The notes beneath the pieces are model-generated. The model saw only the letters and a program-made list of their open reading frames with translations. It was not told the DNA's origin and did not search any database. Positions 46,828 to 57,731 of a stretch of DNA of 64,000 nucleotides are shown one piece after another (position 1 is the stretch's first letter; each line of letters opens with the position of its first letter). The stretch covers positions 1 through 64,000 of the forward strand of contig MU853192.1 of the NCBI GenBank assembly GCA_033085395.1, read 5' to 3'. The translations under genes were made by a program, and so were the position numbers. Source of the DNA: Xanthoparmelia taractica. Taxonomy: Eukaryota > Ascomycota > Lecanoromycetes > Lecanorales > Parmeliaceae.

Positions 46828-47373
46828 GGTACGGAGCTCTCGCTCGTACTGATGATCGCGGGGAGAAGTTTGGGAAGAAAGTATCTGTAGATACTCTTCT
46901 TTTCGAACGTCCGTTGATTCTTGGACTCACGAGACCTTCGAGGTACTGGAGAGTACTGAAGGTACAGGAAAGGAGCATTGCTGCAGCCAGGTCATGATAA
47001 TAAAAGGAAGATACCAGAAGTGCGGGTGTGGAGTAGACAAAGGGCGGTCAGTAGTACCGTCAGCTCTTTTTGTGCGGTTGAATGGCATTGTCATGGCCAG
47101 TCTTTATATGAATAGAGAACATTCATCGCAACAAAGGGTATTTGTCAAGTTTGACAACCCTCCTGAGCCAGCAAACAGTGTTCTCAAGGCAAATAGCACG
47201 CTAAACGCTTCAAGGTATTTCGAACTGGTACTACTTGGACTGTAACTATGAGCTGATTAGTTACTGTTTGCGTGTGGGCAGATTGACTGGAGATGGTAAA
47301 GGCTTACAGACCGATTTGACCCTAATATCTACATGTAGCTTCATGATCGATACCTGAGATCAAATCGAAGCGC
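46828..47373. other. spacer between orphan genes
   Basis: About 550 bases with nothing recognised; probably the promoter of orphan C plus the 3' end of the next gene. Confidence 0.4.
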
Positions 47374-47874
47374 TCAGAAATGTTCCTCCAAAGAAGGTCT
47401 GAAGCGGTCACCCCTAGACTGTTTCAATGTCTCCTCGGCCTTCTCCTGCTCCTCTACCTCTTTGATAGACGTAGGATCTAATATCAGGTTCTCCAAACGC
47501 TCTGGTTCGCGCGGAGCCTTCGACAAGGTCCTCGTTCGATCGAGCGGTTCGGCGGTCTCAAGGCTGGCCTCCTTTTGTGCCCCTTTTGTTGGAGCGTATA
47601 GGTCAGAGTTCCTGCTTTCGGACCCTGCCAGCTTATCCTCGGCTGACTCAGACGCTTCCGGCGGAGACGCTTCCTTTTCCTTGGGTGGCTTCAACCTAGT
47701 GGTCAACTTGCGTACCACATTGTAGAGATTGGAATTTTGGGTCTCCTCGGTCTTGACTTCTTGGGTCTGTTGGTTCTCAATGCTTGGCGTTTGGATGGAG
47801 GATTGCGCGGCTTTGGCTGGTGTATCTGTAGACTCTTGTTTTGACATGTTGGCTACCTGCAAGGTAGACTGCAT
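47374..47874 (-). CDS. orphan protein D, Glu/Lys/Ser-rich
   Basis: 166 residues from the ATG at 47874 (MQSTLQVANMSK); a second ATG at 47847 is an equally good start. Entirely polar and charged, low in hydrophobic and aromatic residues, probably disordered, with repeated Glu/Lys/Pro segments (LKPPKEKEASPPEASES). No recognised domain, signal peptide or Cys. The composition is unlike a chance frame, since Glu and Lys are balanced and there are no long runs, but no homologue comes to mind. Confidence 0.45.
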   Translation of the reverse strand: MQSTLQVANMSKQESTDTPAKAAQSSIQTPSIENQQTQEVKTEETQNSNLYNVVRKLTTRLKPPKEKEASPPEASESAEDKLAGSESRNSDLYAPTKGAQKEASLETAEPLDRTRTLSKAPREPERLENLILDPTSIKEVEEQEKAEETLKQSRGDRFRPSLEEHF

Positions 47875-48060
47875 ATAAGAATCTGATGCTTATCCAAAAG
47901 CTCGGAGGTTAAGGAGATAAAAAGTCAGATGCCTCCGTTATGGGATTGCGGTTTCTTGCGGGCGTTGTCTGAAGATAGTAACAGTAGGTCAGAATATAAT
48001 GATGGAATAGGTTTGAGTTTATATATGGATCTGTAAAAGCGAAAAGAAAAACCGGAAGAA

Positions 48061-48420
48061 AATGAAGAAAACGAGAAAGAAAACGAAGAAGAGAATGAAG
48101 AAGAGAATGAAGAAGAGAATGAAGAAGAGAATGAAGAAGAGAATGAAGAAGAGAATGAAGANNNNNNNNNNNNNNNNNNNNNNNNNNNNNNNNNNNNNNN
48201 NNNNNNNNNNNNNNNNNNNNNNNNNNNNNNNNNNNNNNNNNNNNNNNNNNNNNNNNNNNNNGAAGAAGAGAATGAAGAAGAGAATGAAGAAGAGAATGAA
48301 GAAGAGAATGAAGAAGAGAATGAAGAAGAGAATGAAGAGAATGAAGAAGAGAATGAAGAGAATGAAGAAGAGAATGAAGAAAATGAAGAAGAAGAAGAAG
48401 GAAAAGAAGACGAAAAGTCA
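48061..48420. repeat. 12-bp satellite (AATGAAGAAGAG)n containing a 100-N assembly gap
   Basis: Tandem copies of a 12-base purine-rich unit flank exactly 100 N (48162-48261), the usual placeholder for a gap of unknown size. Copies are near-perfect beside the gap and decay outward into GAAGAA/GAAAAC variants, and the array ends in (GAA)n near 48390. All three plus frames and the minus frames are open because of the repeat (EEEN, KKRM, FSSS), but none has a supported start, so coding is not claimed. Confidence 0.9.
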
Positions 48421-48702
48421 GAAGGAAAGATATAGCACTGGAAATCATTGTGCAACACATGTTATGAAGCAATAGACAAGATAATTTTTTTTTGATACAG
48501 TTGATAGCACTACTATTGCGGTAAGCTTACCCTCACAATGTACTGTTAGATTTATACCTTAAAGAAGTAAAGTGTAAGCTCATTTAATTAGTTGTTTTAA
48601 AGTGTATTGCGGAACAGCTTGGAATGGTAGTGATCGTGGAGAATCATCGGACTCACAGCGCCAGACATAAGATACAATACTCCCACCCAAGTATCCCAGA
48701 CG

Positions 48703-49164
48703 CTATATCAGACTATGGCGGCTCTCGTTCGCCAATCTTTGGTATACCTTTTCTGGAAGATCTAGCAAGGTCCAATCTAGATCTGAGTCGTCATTATCAA
48801 GCAATTCATAGCCTTCGTAATCTGCAATTTCGTCCAAGGAGGCCGCCGCCGAACGAACTGATTGAGAGCGAGGCTCGGCTTGGTTCAGGTCTGTTTGAGA
48901 GCGTGACGGACTAGAGTGGTAAGTGTGTATAAGAGAAGGTTGTGGAGGAAGGCTGCGCCTCATCGCCTTGAGGTCGATGATCTGAGGGGTTTCGGTTGGT
49001 CGTTCGAAGGTCACGAACGTCGCGACTTGTACTTTAGTGGTGCTGAGTTCTTCCAGATCCATATCATCTTTGTCCTTTGAAAGTTTCATTTTCCGCAGGA
49101 TCTTGCTGGCTACATGTCGAATCTTCTGAGTGGCTTGATGAGGCGAGCGTGTGAAGAAAGGCAT
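48703..49164 (-). CDS. orphan protein E
   Basis: 153 residues from the ATG at 49164 (MPFFTRSPHQATQK) to a stop at 48703. Not recognised. A basic N-terminus (KILRKMKLSKDKDD) is followed by a short hydrophobic strand (VATFVTFERP), a Ser/Gln-rich linker, and an acidic, aromatic tail (DYEGYELLDNDDSDLDWTLL). No signal peptide; single exon. Confidence 0.5.
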   Translation of the reverse strand: MPFFTRSPHQATQKIRHVASKILRKMKLSKDKDDMDLEELSTTKVQVATFVTFERPTETPQIIDLKAMRRSLPPQPSLIHTYHSSPSRSQTDLNQAEPRSQSVRSAAASLDEIADYEGYELLDNDDSDLDWTLLDLPEKVYQRLANESRHSLI

Positions 49165-50616
49165 GGTCGTGGTGCAGCTGCGAGGATGTTCGACGGCTGG
49201 GAAGTGTGTTTCCAAGAATACCTATTGTACGGGAGGTGGCTTTGGAGACGATGAGAATTTGGAAGATGCTGGAGAAGGCAAGAACCAAGATGAAGGCCGA
49301 AATATAAAAGCCGGTCATCTTGGCCGAACAAAGAGAGAAACCCTTTGAACATTGCCATTGTATCTGTTAGTCAAAGATACTATCGTCAGACGCGGTGGCC
49401 TTACGCGTTTTCTTTAAGGGAAAGTTCATTGTGCGAGGTCTGCAACTCCTGTCAATCTTTCTTGTCATGGAAGAATTGTTATTCTAGAGGGGCACATAGG
49501 ATGTCGGTGGACATACAGCTTTAGCGCCAAGTTATATCGATGGCTGGCTTCTTTCAAATCCTTCAATCATATGAGTCGTTCTCGTTCTATCGGTTGAAGC
49601 CATCCAGGCTCGATGCCTCAAATCTTTGGGAAAGACGTAGGGCCTTTTGGTCAGGTAGCTCTTCATTTTTTGCTATCTTCTTGGCGCTCTTCGAAAGGAC
49701 CGGAAAGTCCCAATTCTTCATGAAGGAAGTTCCATTCCGAAGTTTCTTCCTATTCTTCGTCTAGTTGGGCCCCAATATGGTATGTTTTGAAATTCTGTAT
49801 TACTCCTTTTGTGCGTGGCTTAAGAAGTGGTTGACTGGACAGTATTTCATGCAGATGTCGGGCGCTTTTCAATCAAAGGTGATCACCCGAGAAATGATGG
49901 GCCGGAGGTCGGAGTAAAGAAGGAACGGGGGATAGCGCAGAGATGACGAGGAGGGTACCATGGCCTGAGGCGGCCGATGGAAGAAAGAGGTGCAGCTGAT
50001 TGCATCCTTCTTGGGCTTGTCAGTCAATTTAGACCAATCTTTCAATGGCGTATGCGTCGTTCAGACTTACAGAGGCTGTCCCAGACTTCTGCCTGGTCCA
50101 GCGCAATACCGAGCAGAGCAGCCAAACAATAAGCCCCACCGCTGCTTTACCATTTCTTTGGCCACGCTTGGTACGGGCGAGGAATATGGTATGGACAATA
50201 AATGTGATGGATGTCGATGAGTAGAATCTGTAAATATTGTGTATGTAAGTAGATGCTGGACTTGGAACGGACGTGGTAAGTAAAATCGTAAGCGGTGGAA
50301 GTCAGGCTGAAATAAACAGACTCTCCACAACAAGCATGTATGCAAGAACCCGGCAAAGTCATTGCGAATTAGGAAGAGAGTCCAAGCTGGATAGAAAGAG
50401 AAATCCTGCAATTAGAGAGTATCGAAATATGGGCAACGAAACTGAGAAGATTTTACGCAGAGATGCATCGTTAGGAAGCTGCGGAAGAAATGGGGAGAAA
50501 TGTCTTCAAAATGAAATGCTTGACACTCACCTTGCTATGGAAAGAGCCTTATCTTCTCAATGACGAGTGCGGAAGATGGGGGACCCGAAAAAAACCAAAG
50601 CCAGGTGAAAGGGCTA
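49165..50616. other. spacer, no gene supported
   Basis: About 1.4 kb with only short frames on both strands. No motif, repeat or consistent exon chain was seen. Confidence 0.45.
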
Positions 50617-51381
50617 CTAAGCAAAGTTGGTAGGTCCGCTGTCCAGCTTGTCAATATTTCGCAGCTGCTTGGACTCTGCACGTACATTGGAGGGTCTCCT
50701 GAGAGCATTGCTTCGGTGTAACGTTCCTTCTCCATCTGCGGTGTGCCTACGTGACGTCCTCGTCATATCTACAAGCCTTCGAATACCATTATGCCGACGA
50801 TCTCCCACGACTTTTGCGCCTTGGCAGTTGACGGCGACAGGGTCTGTGACTTCAACTTGGATGACTGGAGTCGGCTGCGAAATTCCTGGGAGATTATGCA
50901 AGCGAGCTCGCTCACGAAAGGTTGATAATCTTTTCACGCCGATGGGATCTTTGTTGCCTTCTGCTCTTGAAGTTTGTGGTTGGCAGGTAGATTTGCCCGC
51001 TCGTTGATCCATTGGTTCAGGGCTGGCAGTAATGCTAGAGACTGGTAAGCGAGGAACATTCCCGTTCGTTTGATCCTGTGTGACACTTGTTGGAGAGCCA
51101 GATCCTCGTGACTTTGAGTAAGTATTTTTCTCGTCGTTGGGAGCTGTAGTTTTTGGTTTTTGTCGTGTCACTCTGACGCTTCCATTACGCAAGAGAATAC
51201 CCGAGGGCGGTGTAGGCAATAGCTGGATCGGGCTCCTGTCAGCATCGCGAGAGACAGTGGTCGTTCCAAGCGTTTCAATTTGAGAAGGTTGTCGCAGCGG
51301 TGATACGCCCCACTGATCCAATGGATCAAGATTGCCTTGGTCGACGGCATCAAGCCACTTCCAAACATTCTCAAGATGCAT
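50617..51381 (-). CDS. orphan protein F, basic and Ser/Thr-rich
   Basis: 254 residues from the ATG at 51381 (MHLENVWKWLDAVDQG). The first 25 residues look like an amphipathic helix with three Trp. The rest is basic, polar and probably disordered, with many Arg-Ser and Thr-Pro pairs (LLPTPPSGILLRNG, RLVDMTRTSRRHT). Not recognised. The frame continues a little upstream of the ATG, so a further 5' exon cannot be excluded. Confidence 0.5.
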   Translation of the reverse strand: MHLENVWKWLDAVDQGNLDPLDQWGVSPLRQPSQIETLGTTTVSRDADRSPIQLLPTPPSGILLRNGSVRVTRQKPKTTAPNDEKNTYSKSRGSGSPTSVTQDQTNGNVPRLPVSSITASPEPMDQRAGKSTCQPQTSRAEGNKDPIGVKRLSTFRERARLHNLPGISQPTPVIQVEVTDPVAVNCQGAKVVGDRRHNGIRRLVDMTRTSRRHTADGEGTLHRSNALRRPSNVRAESKQLRNIDKLDSGPTNFA

Positions 51382-51663
51382 TGTGACTTGCGAGGGATCG
51401 GTATGTTTGAAGTTTGGTCGCACGGCTGAGATGAGGGACGCTGGGAGATAGAGGCAACGGAAGAATCAAGTCTCCCACAGACATAAGTAATTCTAACATG
51501 ACCAAGCTAGTAAAAGGAAAAAGGAAGTTGGAACAAAGAAGAGTCAGCTTTCGTATTATTAACAATATTGGAGTGATTATCCTGTATAACCAATAAAGGC
51601 TTTTGCCTACAAAGGCGTTGTCCCAGACAGCAGGAACAATCCCACCATGCAGAGGCCCCGTCA

Positions 51664-52689
51664 TCAGTAGCGATATCCTGCCTCACTCCCAACCCAACCT
51701 GGATCATTCCAAGAGTATAGGATGTTGTTGTACTCCCCATACAGGAATACCCTGGGTCGTGGTCTGCTGGGTACCAAACTCATCCAGCGAGAAGGATAGG
51801 GAGCCATGCTATAGACCTCTTGCTCCCGGCCGCGTTCCTGATACCTGTTACATAAAGTAAGCCTTAGACTGTCGCAAGAGTGCAAAAGCCAAAGAAAGAG
51901 AGAAAAGAAAAAACCGACCTCCAAACTATCCCCGTCATGTAGTCCATCCACTTCGTGTACGCAGTCTGCGCTTTGATGCGTGCCGCTTCAATATCCGCCA
52001 GCAGAGGGAGGATGACCTGATCCTTCACGGAGCTGAACTTCTCATTCAACAGGAACTGATCCAGGCCGGCGCAGTTGACGGGCTCAGGGGATCTTCGCTC
52101 ATGTTTGATGATCTCCGAGACGAGGTCATAGTCTGCGCTTAGCGCGAGTAAGGAGCAGATGAGCTGGCACTCCTCAAGAGAGTAGTAGCTGCCGTTGAAG
52201 AACAAGAACTTTTTCCAAGTAGTCCTGAGGACGCAACCGTGTTAGTCCGCGATACTTGGGAGCAACAAGTGTAATGGTAGAATCCTACCCGTCGTGAGGA
52301 CTGTATTCGGCCTTGGGAGTATGTTGAGAGCTGCTGTGACATATCGGTGTATTTATAGAGGTACTAGGGATGCGAGCTACATTAGTCTACCAATGTCAGG
52401 CTTGGGGGGAAATATGGAATGGCATAGCTATACCTGTAGGAGGGAGGAACGTGTTCGCCTTCAAGATTGGCATGCATAGGTATATACTGGTGAACGGTGT
52501 TTCCGACAGGCCTAGGAATAGGGATAGCCGTCAGATTAACTGCTCGTGGCCAAGCTAAGGAGTGGAATGTGGGATGGCAGGGGCTCACAGGTAGGAAGAA
52601 GGAACATCTTCGACAATGGTGGGCAACCTTGGTCGTTTAGAGAACGTCTTCTTGGCTTTGGTGACCTTGAACATGTTTGGGGGTGCCAT
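51664..52689 (-). CDS. orphan protein G, five exons
   Basis: Reconstructed from exons 52689-52589, 52511-52434, 52363-52289, 52224-51919 and 51844-51664: joined length 741 bases, 246 residues, with phases matching at every joint. The ATG at 52689 begins MAPPNMFKVTKAKKTFSKR. Residues about 85-187 form the compact part (WKKFLFFNGSYYSLEEC, LLALSADYDLVSEIIKHE, LPLLADIEAARIKAQTA), mostly helical. The C-terminus is Arg/Pro/Tyr-rich. Not recognised; possibly a small fungal-specific helical domain. The first three exons contribute only polar linker, so their limits are less certain than that of exon 4. Confidence 0.65.
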
Positions 52690-55600
52690 GTCAGTGTTAA
52701 ATCGTGTGTATTCGGTTATTTCAGTCTTCGTGATGGCGAGCGTTGACTGTTAACGATGAAAAGTTCGGAGAAAAGAGTAGGTATATTTAAGATCGTATGA
52801 TTTAGCGGATACGCAAAGGGGTCTGAGCGTAGACTGTTCGGTTCCGGCCTTGTTGGTCACTAAGAATCTCGGTCGTCCTCGGCTTGTTTGCTCGATCATT
52901 TGACTAAATTGCGGAGGAGACATGCGTGTTTTTGGCCGGATTTGACTGGTCACGCAGTAGCATAATGATCCTTCGCTTGCTTGGCGACGAGAAAGCTGGC
53001 AGGTGCTCTTACTCTCAAGCGGATCAGCGCTCATTTACTAATATTATGATGATCTTCGACTTACAGGCTCAAAGTTTTCAGGTAGATGGTGGGGAGACAG
53101 TAGTCTACCATCTTGCATATCTGGCTCGAAACTGCAGTGATCGTACTTAGCTACTCGTAGTTTCGAGCAAAAGGACAGAAAGCAAGGATCTGGGTCTTCA
53201 GTTGATCAAGGACCAGGAAAAATTGTGTTATTGGCAGGGTTGTATCCATTAATGAAGATATATATCGGCCATTGGGTGTAATGAGCAGAACGCCATGATC
53301 ACATTCCAGAATAATGACCTCTGTTTTTCGCCGCCTGCCTACCGAGGCGACTCATGCTTGGGGTAAGGCTATCAGCGCAGAGCCTGTTCCTCGGCACAAA
53401 GGGACGACTCGGAACGTGCATCGTACAAGGCAAGAGCGAGCCCAGCCGACGACTTGATGTCATGGCTGGCTTCGTTCCAGAATGCAGTGGAGATGAAGAC
53501 AGGCCTTTGGATTCTGATGTATCCTCTTTTGTACCCACGGATTCATCTCGAGCTTTATATGCCATTTTTATTGTTTGTGCCATGTCATCAAAGACACAGC
53601 ACTTGATATGGGCACATGTGGGGCGTTGGTTTCGAAGTCTTCTACACGTTGATCGGGCTTCGTGGCTCCAAAGCCGAGCATGTTTGCTATTTTGTAAGAG
53701 TCAGAGTCAGAGAACGCATACACAAGAACAAGCACGGTTATGGGCCACATTTTAAGCAAGCTGCAGCACATAGGATGATGCATTTTGTTGACGTGCGCAA
53801 AAGCAAAGCAGCGCACGTCGTACAAACTAACGCTTGAGGTTTAGGTGCCAAGGCTGTAACCCCTGCTAGTCGGTCCAATATCCCATTTGCCTCCTATCTT
53901 CTTCACATCTTTTACGAAGAACGCTCACGAACATCCTTTCGTAATGCTCTTTCTAAAGAGGACTGTGTTGCGTCTTGGTTGCTGCACCGGTAAAGCCTTA
54001 CCCAAGGTCTCCCATAAATCCAGCCTTTCTCTCCATTCGAGCTATCAATAAAACAAGGATTCTACGATGATCATTATCTTCTCTGTGGATGATGATGTTC
54101 TGGACGTTCTCATCGCCAATCACTCTTACACAACCTTTCCCGCTGTCTTTGTGACAAGCACAGCAACCACACTTGCGTCTATGGGCTCCACCTCCTTTGA
54201 ATCTGTCTTTTCATATTCTTCACCGAAGTCACATAGAAGTCCAGTGTTCTTTGTGATGGTTGGCTATGGCCTGATTAGAAGATATTGAACATTCGGGCAG
54301 TCTAAGACGGATTTCACCTGAAGCGAAATTTTACCAAGGTGAGTGACATCCACCGTGGCTTCTTCGTTAATCCATCTGGTTGCCCAATGAATTGGATCCG
54401 GAGTAGCGAGCGTCATTGTCAAAGTGAGACAACGTATTGAGATTTTTAGTCTGGGACTTCTGGAAGTTGCTTCCTTGTTAATATACTATCAAGTGGTATG
54501 GGTCGAAGTGTCGTTGACAGTTCCCACATCATGGTTCTTATACTTTCGAGTCTAGCGGACAACGAAAGGTGGCGGAATCTGAATGGACGACTTGAATAAG
54601 AATCGGAAAAGAAAATGTCAATTATGGAAAGGGGAAATTGGATTCGGTGAGATCCGTCTCACGGTAATTCACTTCTCGATGCAGAACCAAGACGCAGGCA
54701 TGATTTTTGACTTTCCTATAAATCAAAAGAGAACTCCGGAGCAATCAATGTACAACCGCGCGTCCTAAGCTCTCAAAATTAGTAGCTTAAGGCTAGATGG
54801 TATAAGAAGTAATTCTAGCTTGACTAAAGAGTCTGCATCGACCCTGAGGTTCAACCAATCGCTATTTGCCGAATCACCCTGGCTGCCGAATGTAAAACGT
54901 TATATGAAGCAAATAATGCGAGAATTACGCGACAGGAGCCTAACGTCTTTCACATGCTCTCACGCCCATCTACTCCCCTATGAGAATGATTACGATATGC
55001 AAGACTCAAGTCTTGTATCCCAAAGAGTGTGCGATTTCTGACGAATACTTAGGTCATAACGATCACAAGGTCGGAGAGAGATTCGGAAATCCTGTATTTG
55101 CGCACAGGCACGAGGGGCTTGTGGATGTCATTGAAAGCATCATTCTCGGACCTTCCAGTTCTTGCTATCAACTATCTTCTCAAATATCGTTCTGAATCTG
55201 CGTAAAATGAAACGTACCCGGAAGAGAGTACCCATGACCTCAATGTCGGCGCCTGCATGACTGTAACTCAGTAACTAGAAAACTCCAGAGGTAGCCTAAT
55301 TGGTAGCGGCCCGTTAGGAGCTAGTAGTCGTAGAAACTGGTCCAAAGCTGCCGCATGAATACATTGGCACCTTTGAGGAGCGAGGGCGAAGATACCTTGG
55401 ATTTCCTTCGGTGCTGAGGCGCTCCTGCTACGAGTCCGCATCCGATCGCGGTATAGGGAAACAGGAAAGTGGTCATAGTCATTCTCGTTTGTTCTCGTAT
55501 TATCTTTCTGATACGCCACCTAAATTCGATATACGTCATAATCTACAGCTATCTTGGGCTATTGTACATGATGGTACGGCAAGATCCAGCACTCCCGGTA

Positions 55601-55955
55601 GCCTTGTCAGCCTCCTCAAGCCTGCCAAGACCTTGATCGTTCTTGGTGACATTATAGAATCGCTAATAGATCCTACGAGCGACCTGACTTTCCCGATGCA
55701 ATTTTCGTTATGACCAGAATGCAAGAAAAGGACCTGCTTAGTGCTACATATTTCATTTGAACATTACCTTTTTCTACGAAAGACAGGAAAATGCCTGCCC
55801 AGTCTGAGATCTGCCTTTGCATGAAAGCTCGACTCGACCGTGTCAAGTTCGGCACCCGTCTTGACATTGCGGTAGATCCTCAGTGGTGGATGCAAAGAGA
55901 CCCTTAGCTTTCGTTTCGACTCCCCAAGTGCCAGAACTCAGCCACTCATACCACC
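52690..55955. other. gene-poor stretch
   Basis: About 3.3 kb with no recognised gene. The minus strand is open from an ATG at 53583 to 53299 (94 codons, polar, MAQTIKMAYKARDES) and from an ATG at 53034 to 52750 (94 codons); either could be a small orphan, but neither has further support. An imperfect hairpin lies at 53124-53168. Nothing is seen in 53840-55950 beyond short frames. Confidence 0.45.
53299..53583 (-). CDS. possible 94-residue orphan ORF
   Basis: Open from a true ATG at 53583 to a stop at 53299. Polar N-terminal half (DESVGTKEDTSESKG), basic C-terminal half. No domain, no signal peptide. Included as a candidate because composition is protein-like and it lies on the same strand as the neighbouring orphan run; it could be chance. 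Confidence 0.25.
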   Translation of the reverse strand: MAQTIKMAYKARDESVGTKEDTSESKGLSSSPLHSGTKPAMTSSRRLGSLLPCTMHVPSRPFVPRNRLCADSLTPSMSRLGRQAAKNRGHYSGM

Positions 55956-56321
55956 ATGGACCAACGATATGTCATTGATATCCCCGTTCCCACTGACCCT
56001 CAGGGGCAAACTCGGATAAGCATCTTCACGCCACCAATTTTTATTGAGATGGGGGACGAGGGCAGCGAGAATCTCGAAGCCAAAGTCAGAGAAAAGGTCT
56101 GTAGCCACCCCTAAAACTCCTCAACTATTACCAACTACCAACCTCAGACCGGCGAGATCGTCAAAGCCGATGAAGATTGGACCCGCCTCTCTGGCACTCG
56201 CTCCATCGACTCCTCCGTCTTCGGCGGTTTTATGTTCCAATCAGATGCCGGAACTGGATGCTCGATCCAAGTGACTGAGAACGAGAGCCTCCCGGTCCGG
56301 ATTTTGATAGATCGAGACTAG
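55956..56321 (+). CDS. small hypothetical protein, two exons
   Basis: ATG at 55956 (MDQRYVIDIPVPTDPQGQ), exons 55956-56096 and 56148-56321 with a 51-base GT-AG intron, 104 residues. The sequence is acidic with alternating hydrophobic residues (RISIFTPPIFIEMGDE; CSIQVTENESLPVRIL), suggesting beta strands. Not recognised. The next ORF starts 9 bases after its stop on the same strand, so the two may belong to one transcript or one differently spliced gene, though I found no join that keeps both frames. Confidence 0.5.
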
Positions 56322-56330
56322 GATTTCAGC

Positions 56331-56675
56331 ATGTTTCTCCTCGTAGTGCTGCGCCATGAGGAGTGGACGACGTCTGGAAAGTTCTATCTGCGATTCTTGC
56401 GCCGAGTCCCAGTCTCAGAAAAGCGTTGCACCGTTGGTATCGAAGTTCCATCTGAAGAACCTGACAGATCATCCTCAGATTCAGGTATGAGTAGTACCGA
56501 AGAGCCAGAGTCATCCATCGCCGGCGCAAGATATGTTATGGACGGCAAAGCGCGGATATTGGCCTTTCGGATTAGGAGCCCCAATGCTCCACTCCCAGCG
56601 CAGAGACCGTCCAATCCGTTGTTCGAGGATGCTCATGTTGTCCCAGTTGCCAGCCAGTCGAATAGGAACCCCTGA
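56331..56675 (+). CDS. small hypothetical ORF immediately downstream
   Basis: 114 residues from the ATG at 56331 (MFLLVVLRHEEWTTSGKF). Short hydrophobic start, then basic/aromatic, then an acidic Ser-rich part (PSEEPDRSSSDSGMSS). Not recognised. A TTTCAG just before the ATG could be a splice acceptor, meaning this may be a downstream exon rather than an independent gene. Confidence 0.35.
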   Translation: MFLLVVLRHEEWTTSGKFYLRFLRRVPVSEKRCTVGIEVPSEEPDRSSSDSGMSSTEEPESSIAGARYVMDGKARILAFRIRSPNAPLPAQRPSNPLFEDAHVVPVASQSNRNP

Positions 56676-57238
56676 CAACGATGAAGAAGATATGACGGAT
56701 GAAGAAGATTGGCGTAGTATCGGCACAGCTGCATTGAGAGGGAACCGGGGAGGTATTATTCCTCACAGAAAGGTTCCCGCCCCCGAAGTAGATCATACGA
56801 GCGGCAAGAAATAATGTTGGCCATACTTGGCCATACTTGGGGGCTTTGCGGCATTGGAAATGAAACAGCTGCGTAATCATAGAACATGACCACAATTGAG
56901 ACGCTACAGGTCTTTTGATGTGGAAAGTAGGCATGATATCCTACTCATGTGGCCTGAGATTTAAGAGAATCATCACACTTACTCAGACAATGTACTCGGA
57001 TATTGAAAATCAGCTGTTTGTAGCCTTATAAATAATCTCAGCATCTGAGATTAATGGGATTCTCTTTTCTTTTTACCCACACATGCAAAATACAATAGCT
57101 TTCGTGTTCACACATCTCATCAGCTACTCGGATCAGAAATTCGTGCATGTATACTATATCCCAGTCCCGAATGCAATCATTCTGATCTTGCCATTCATGA
57201 CGACTGAGTAAAGTACACCTTTTCCGTAGACCCTCGGA

Positions 57239-57313
57239 GCTCCGAAGAGCTGTATGTAGTATACCAACAGGCGTCTCATCTCAGGAGATCTGTGGGTTCG
57301 AGATCCCTCATAA
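57239..57313 (+). other. decayed tRNA-Glu(CTC)-like sequence
   Basis: GCTCCGA at 57239-57245 resembles the 5' acceptor strand of eukaryotic tRNA-Glu. A five-pair anticodon stem (57273-57277 with 57285-57289) closes a seven-base loop ATCTCAG, with T33, anticodon CTC and A37. A GGGTTCGAGATCCC element lies in the T-arm position. The T-stem pairs poorly, the D-arm is not convincing and no matching 3' acceptor strand follows, so it is at best a pseudogene or a tRNA-derived repeat head. Confidence 0.3.
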
Positions 57314-57731
57314 ACAGGCTCGAGGTCCACAAAGACACAAGGATCTATATCTTCACGCCTGAGACATTGTCACTGTGCACGGACAGCTGTCAATCTGTCT
57401 AGGAGCTAAGTTCTCCGGTGCACGAATGGCAGTGACCACCACCGAGGAATAAGCAACGACTAAGCAAGACCGTCTAGGCAGCAGCGGTATCTTGTCCAAT
57501 ATCTACCAGAAACATTTCCTTACAACTTCTTCAATCTTCAACATCAATATTGAACATTGTGTCTACAAACAGAAAGGCGTTAAGGCTGAGTGGCAAGCTC
57601 TTACTAGCATCATGACAAGCCCGGACATTAGCCGAACCAATTCGCTGTCTTCTTTATTTGACTCAGACTATGAGCTCTTTGAACATGAATTTTTCAAACA
57701 CGAATCTGCCGGCATAGGCATCTCTAGCACT

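Noticed and set aside
48062..48475. Open frames through the satellite (KKRM, FSSS, LHSL, EEEN)
   Set aside because: All result from the 12-base repeat, cross an N gap and lack a supported start.
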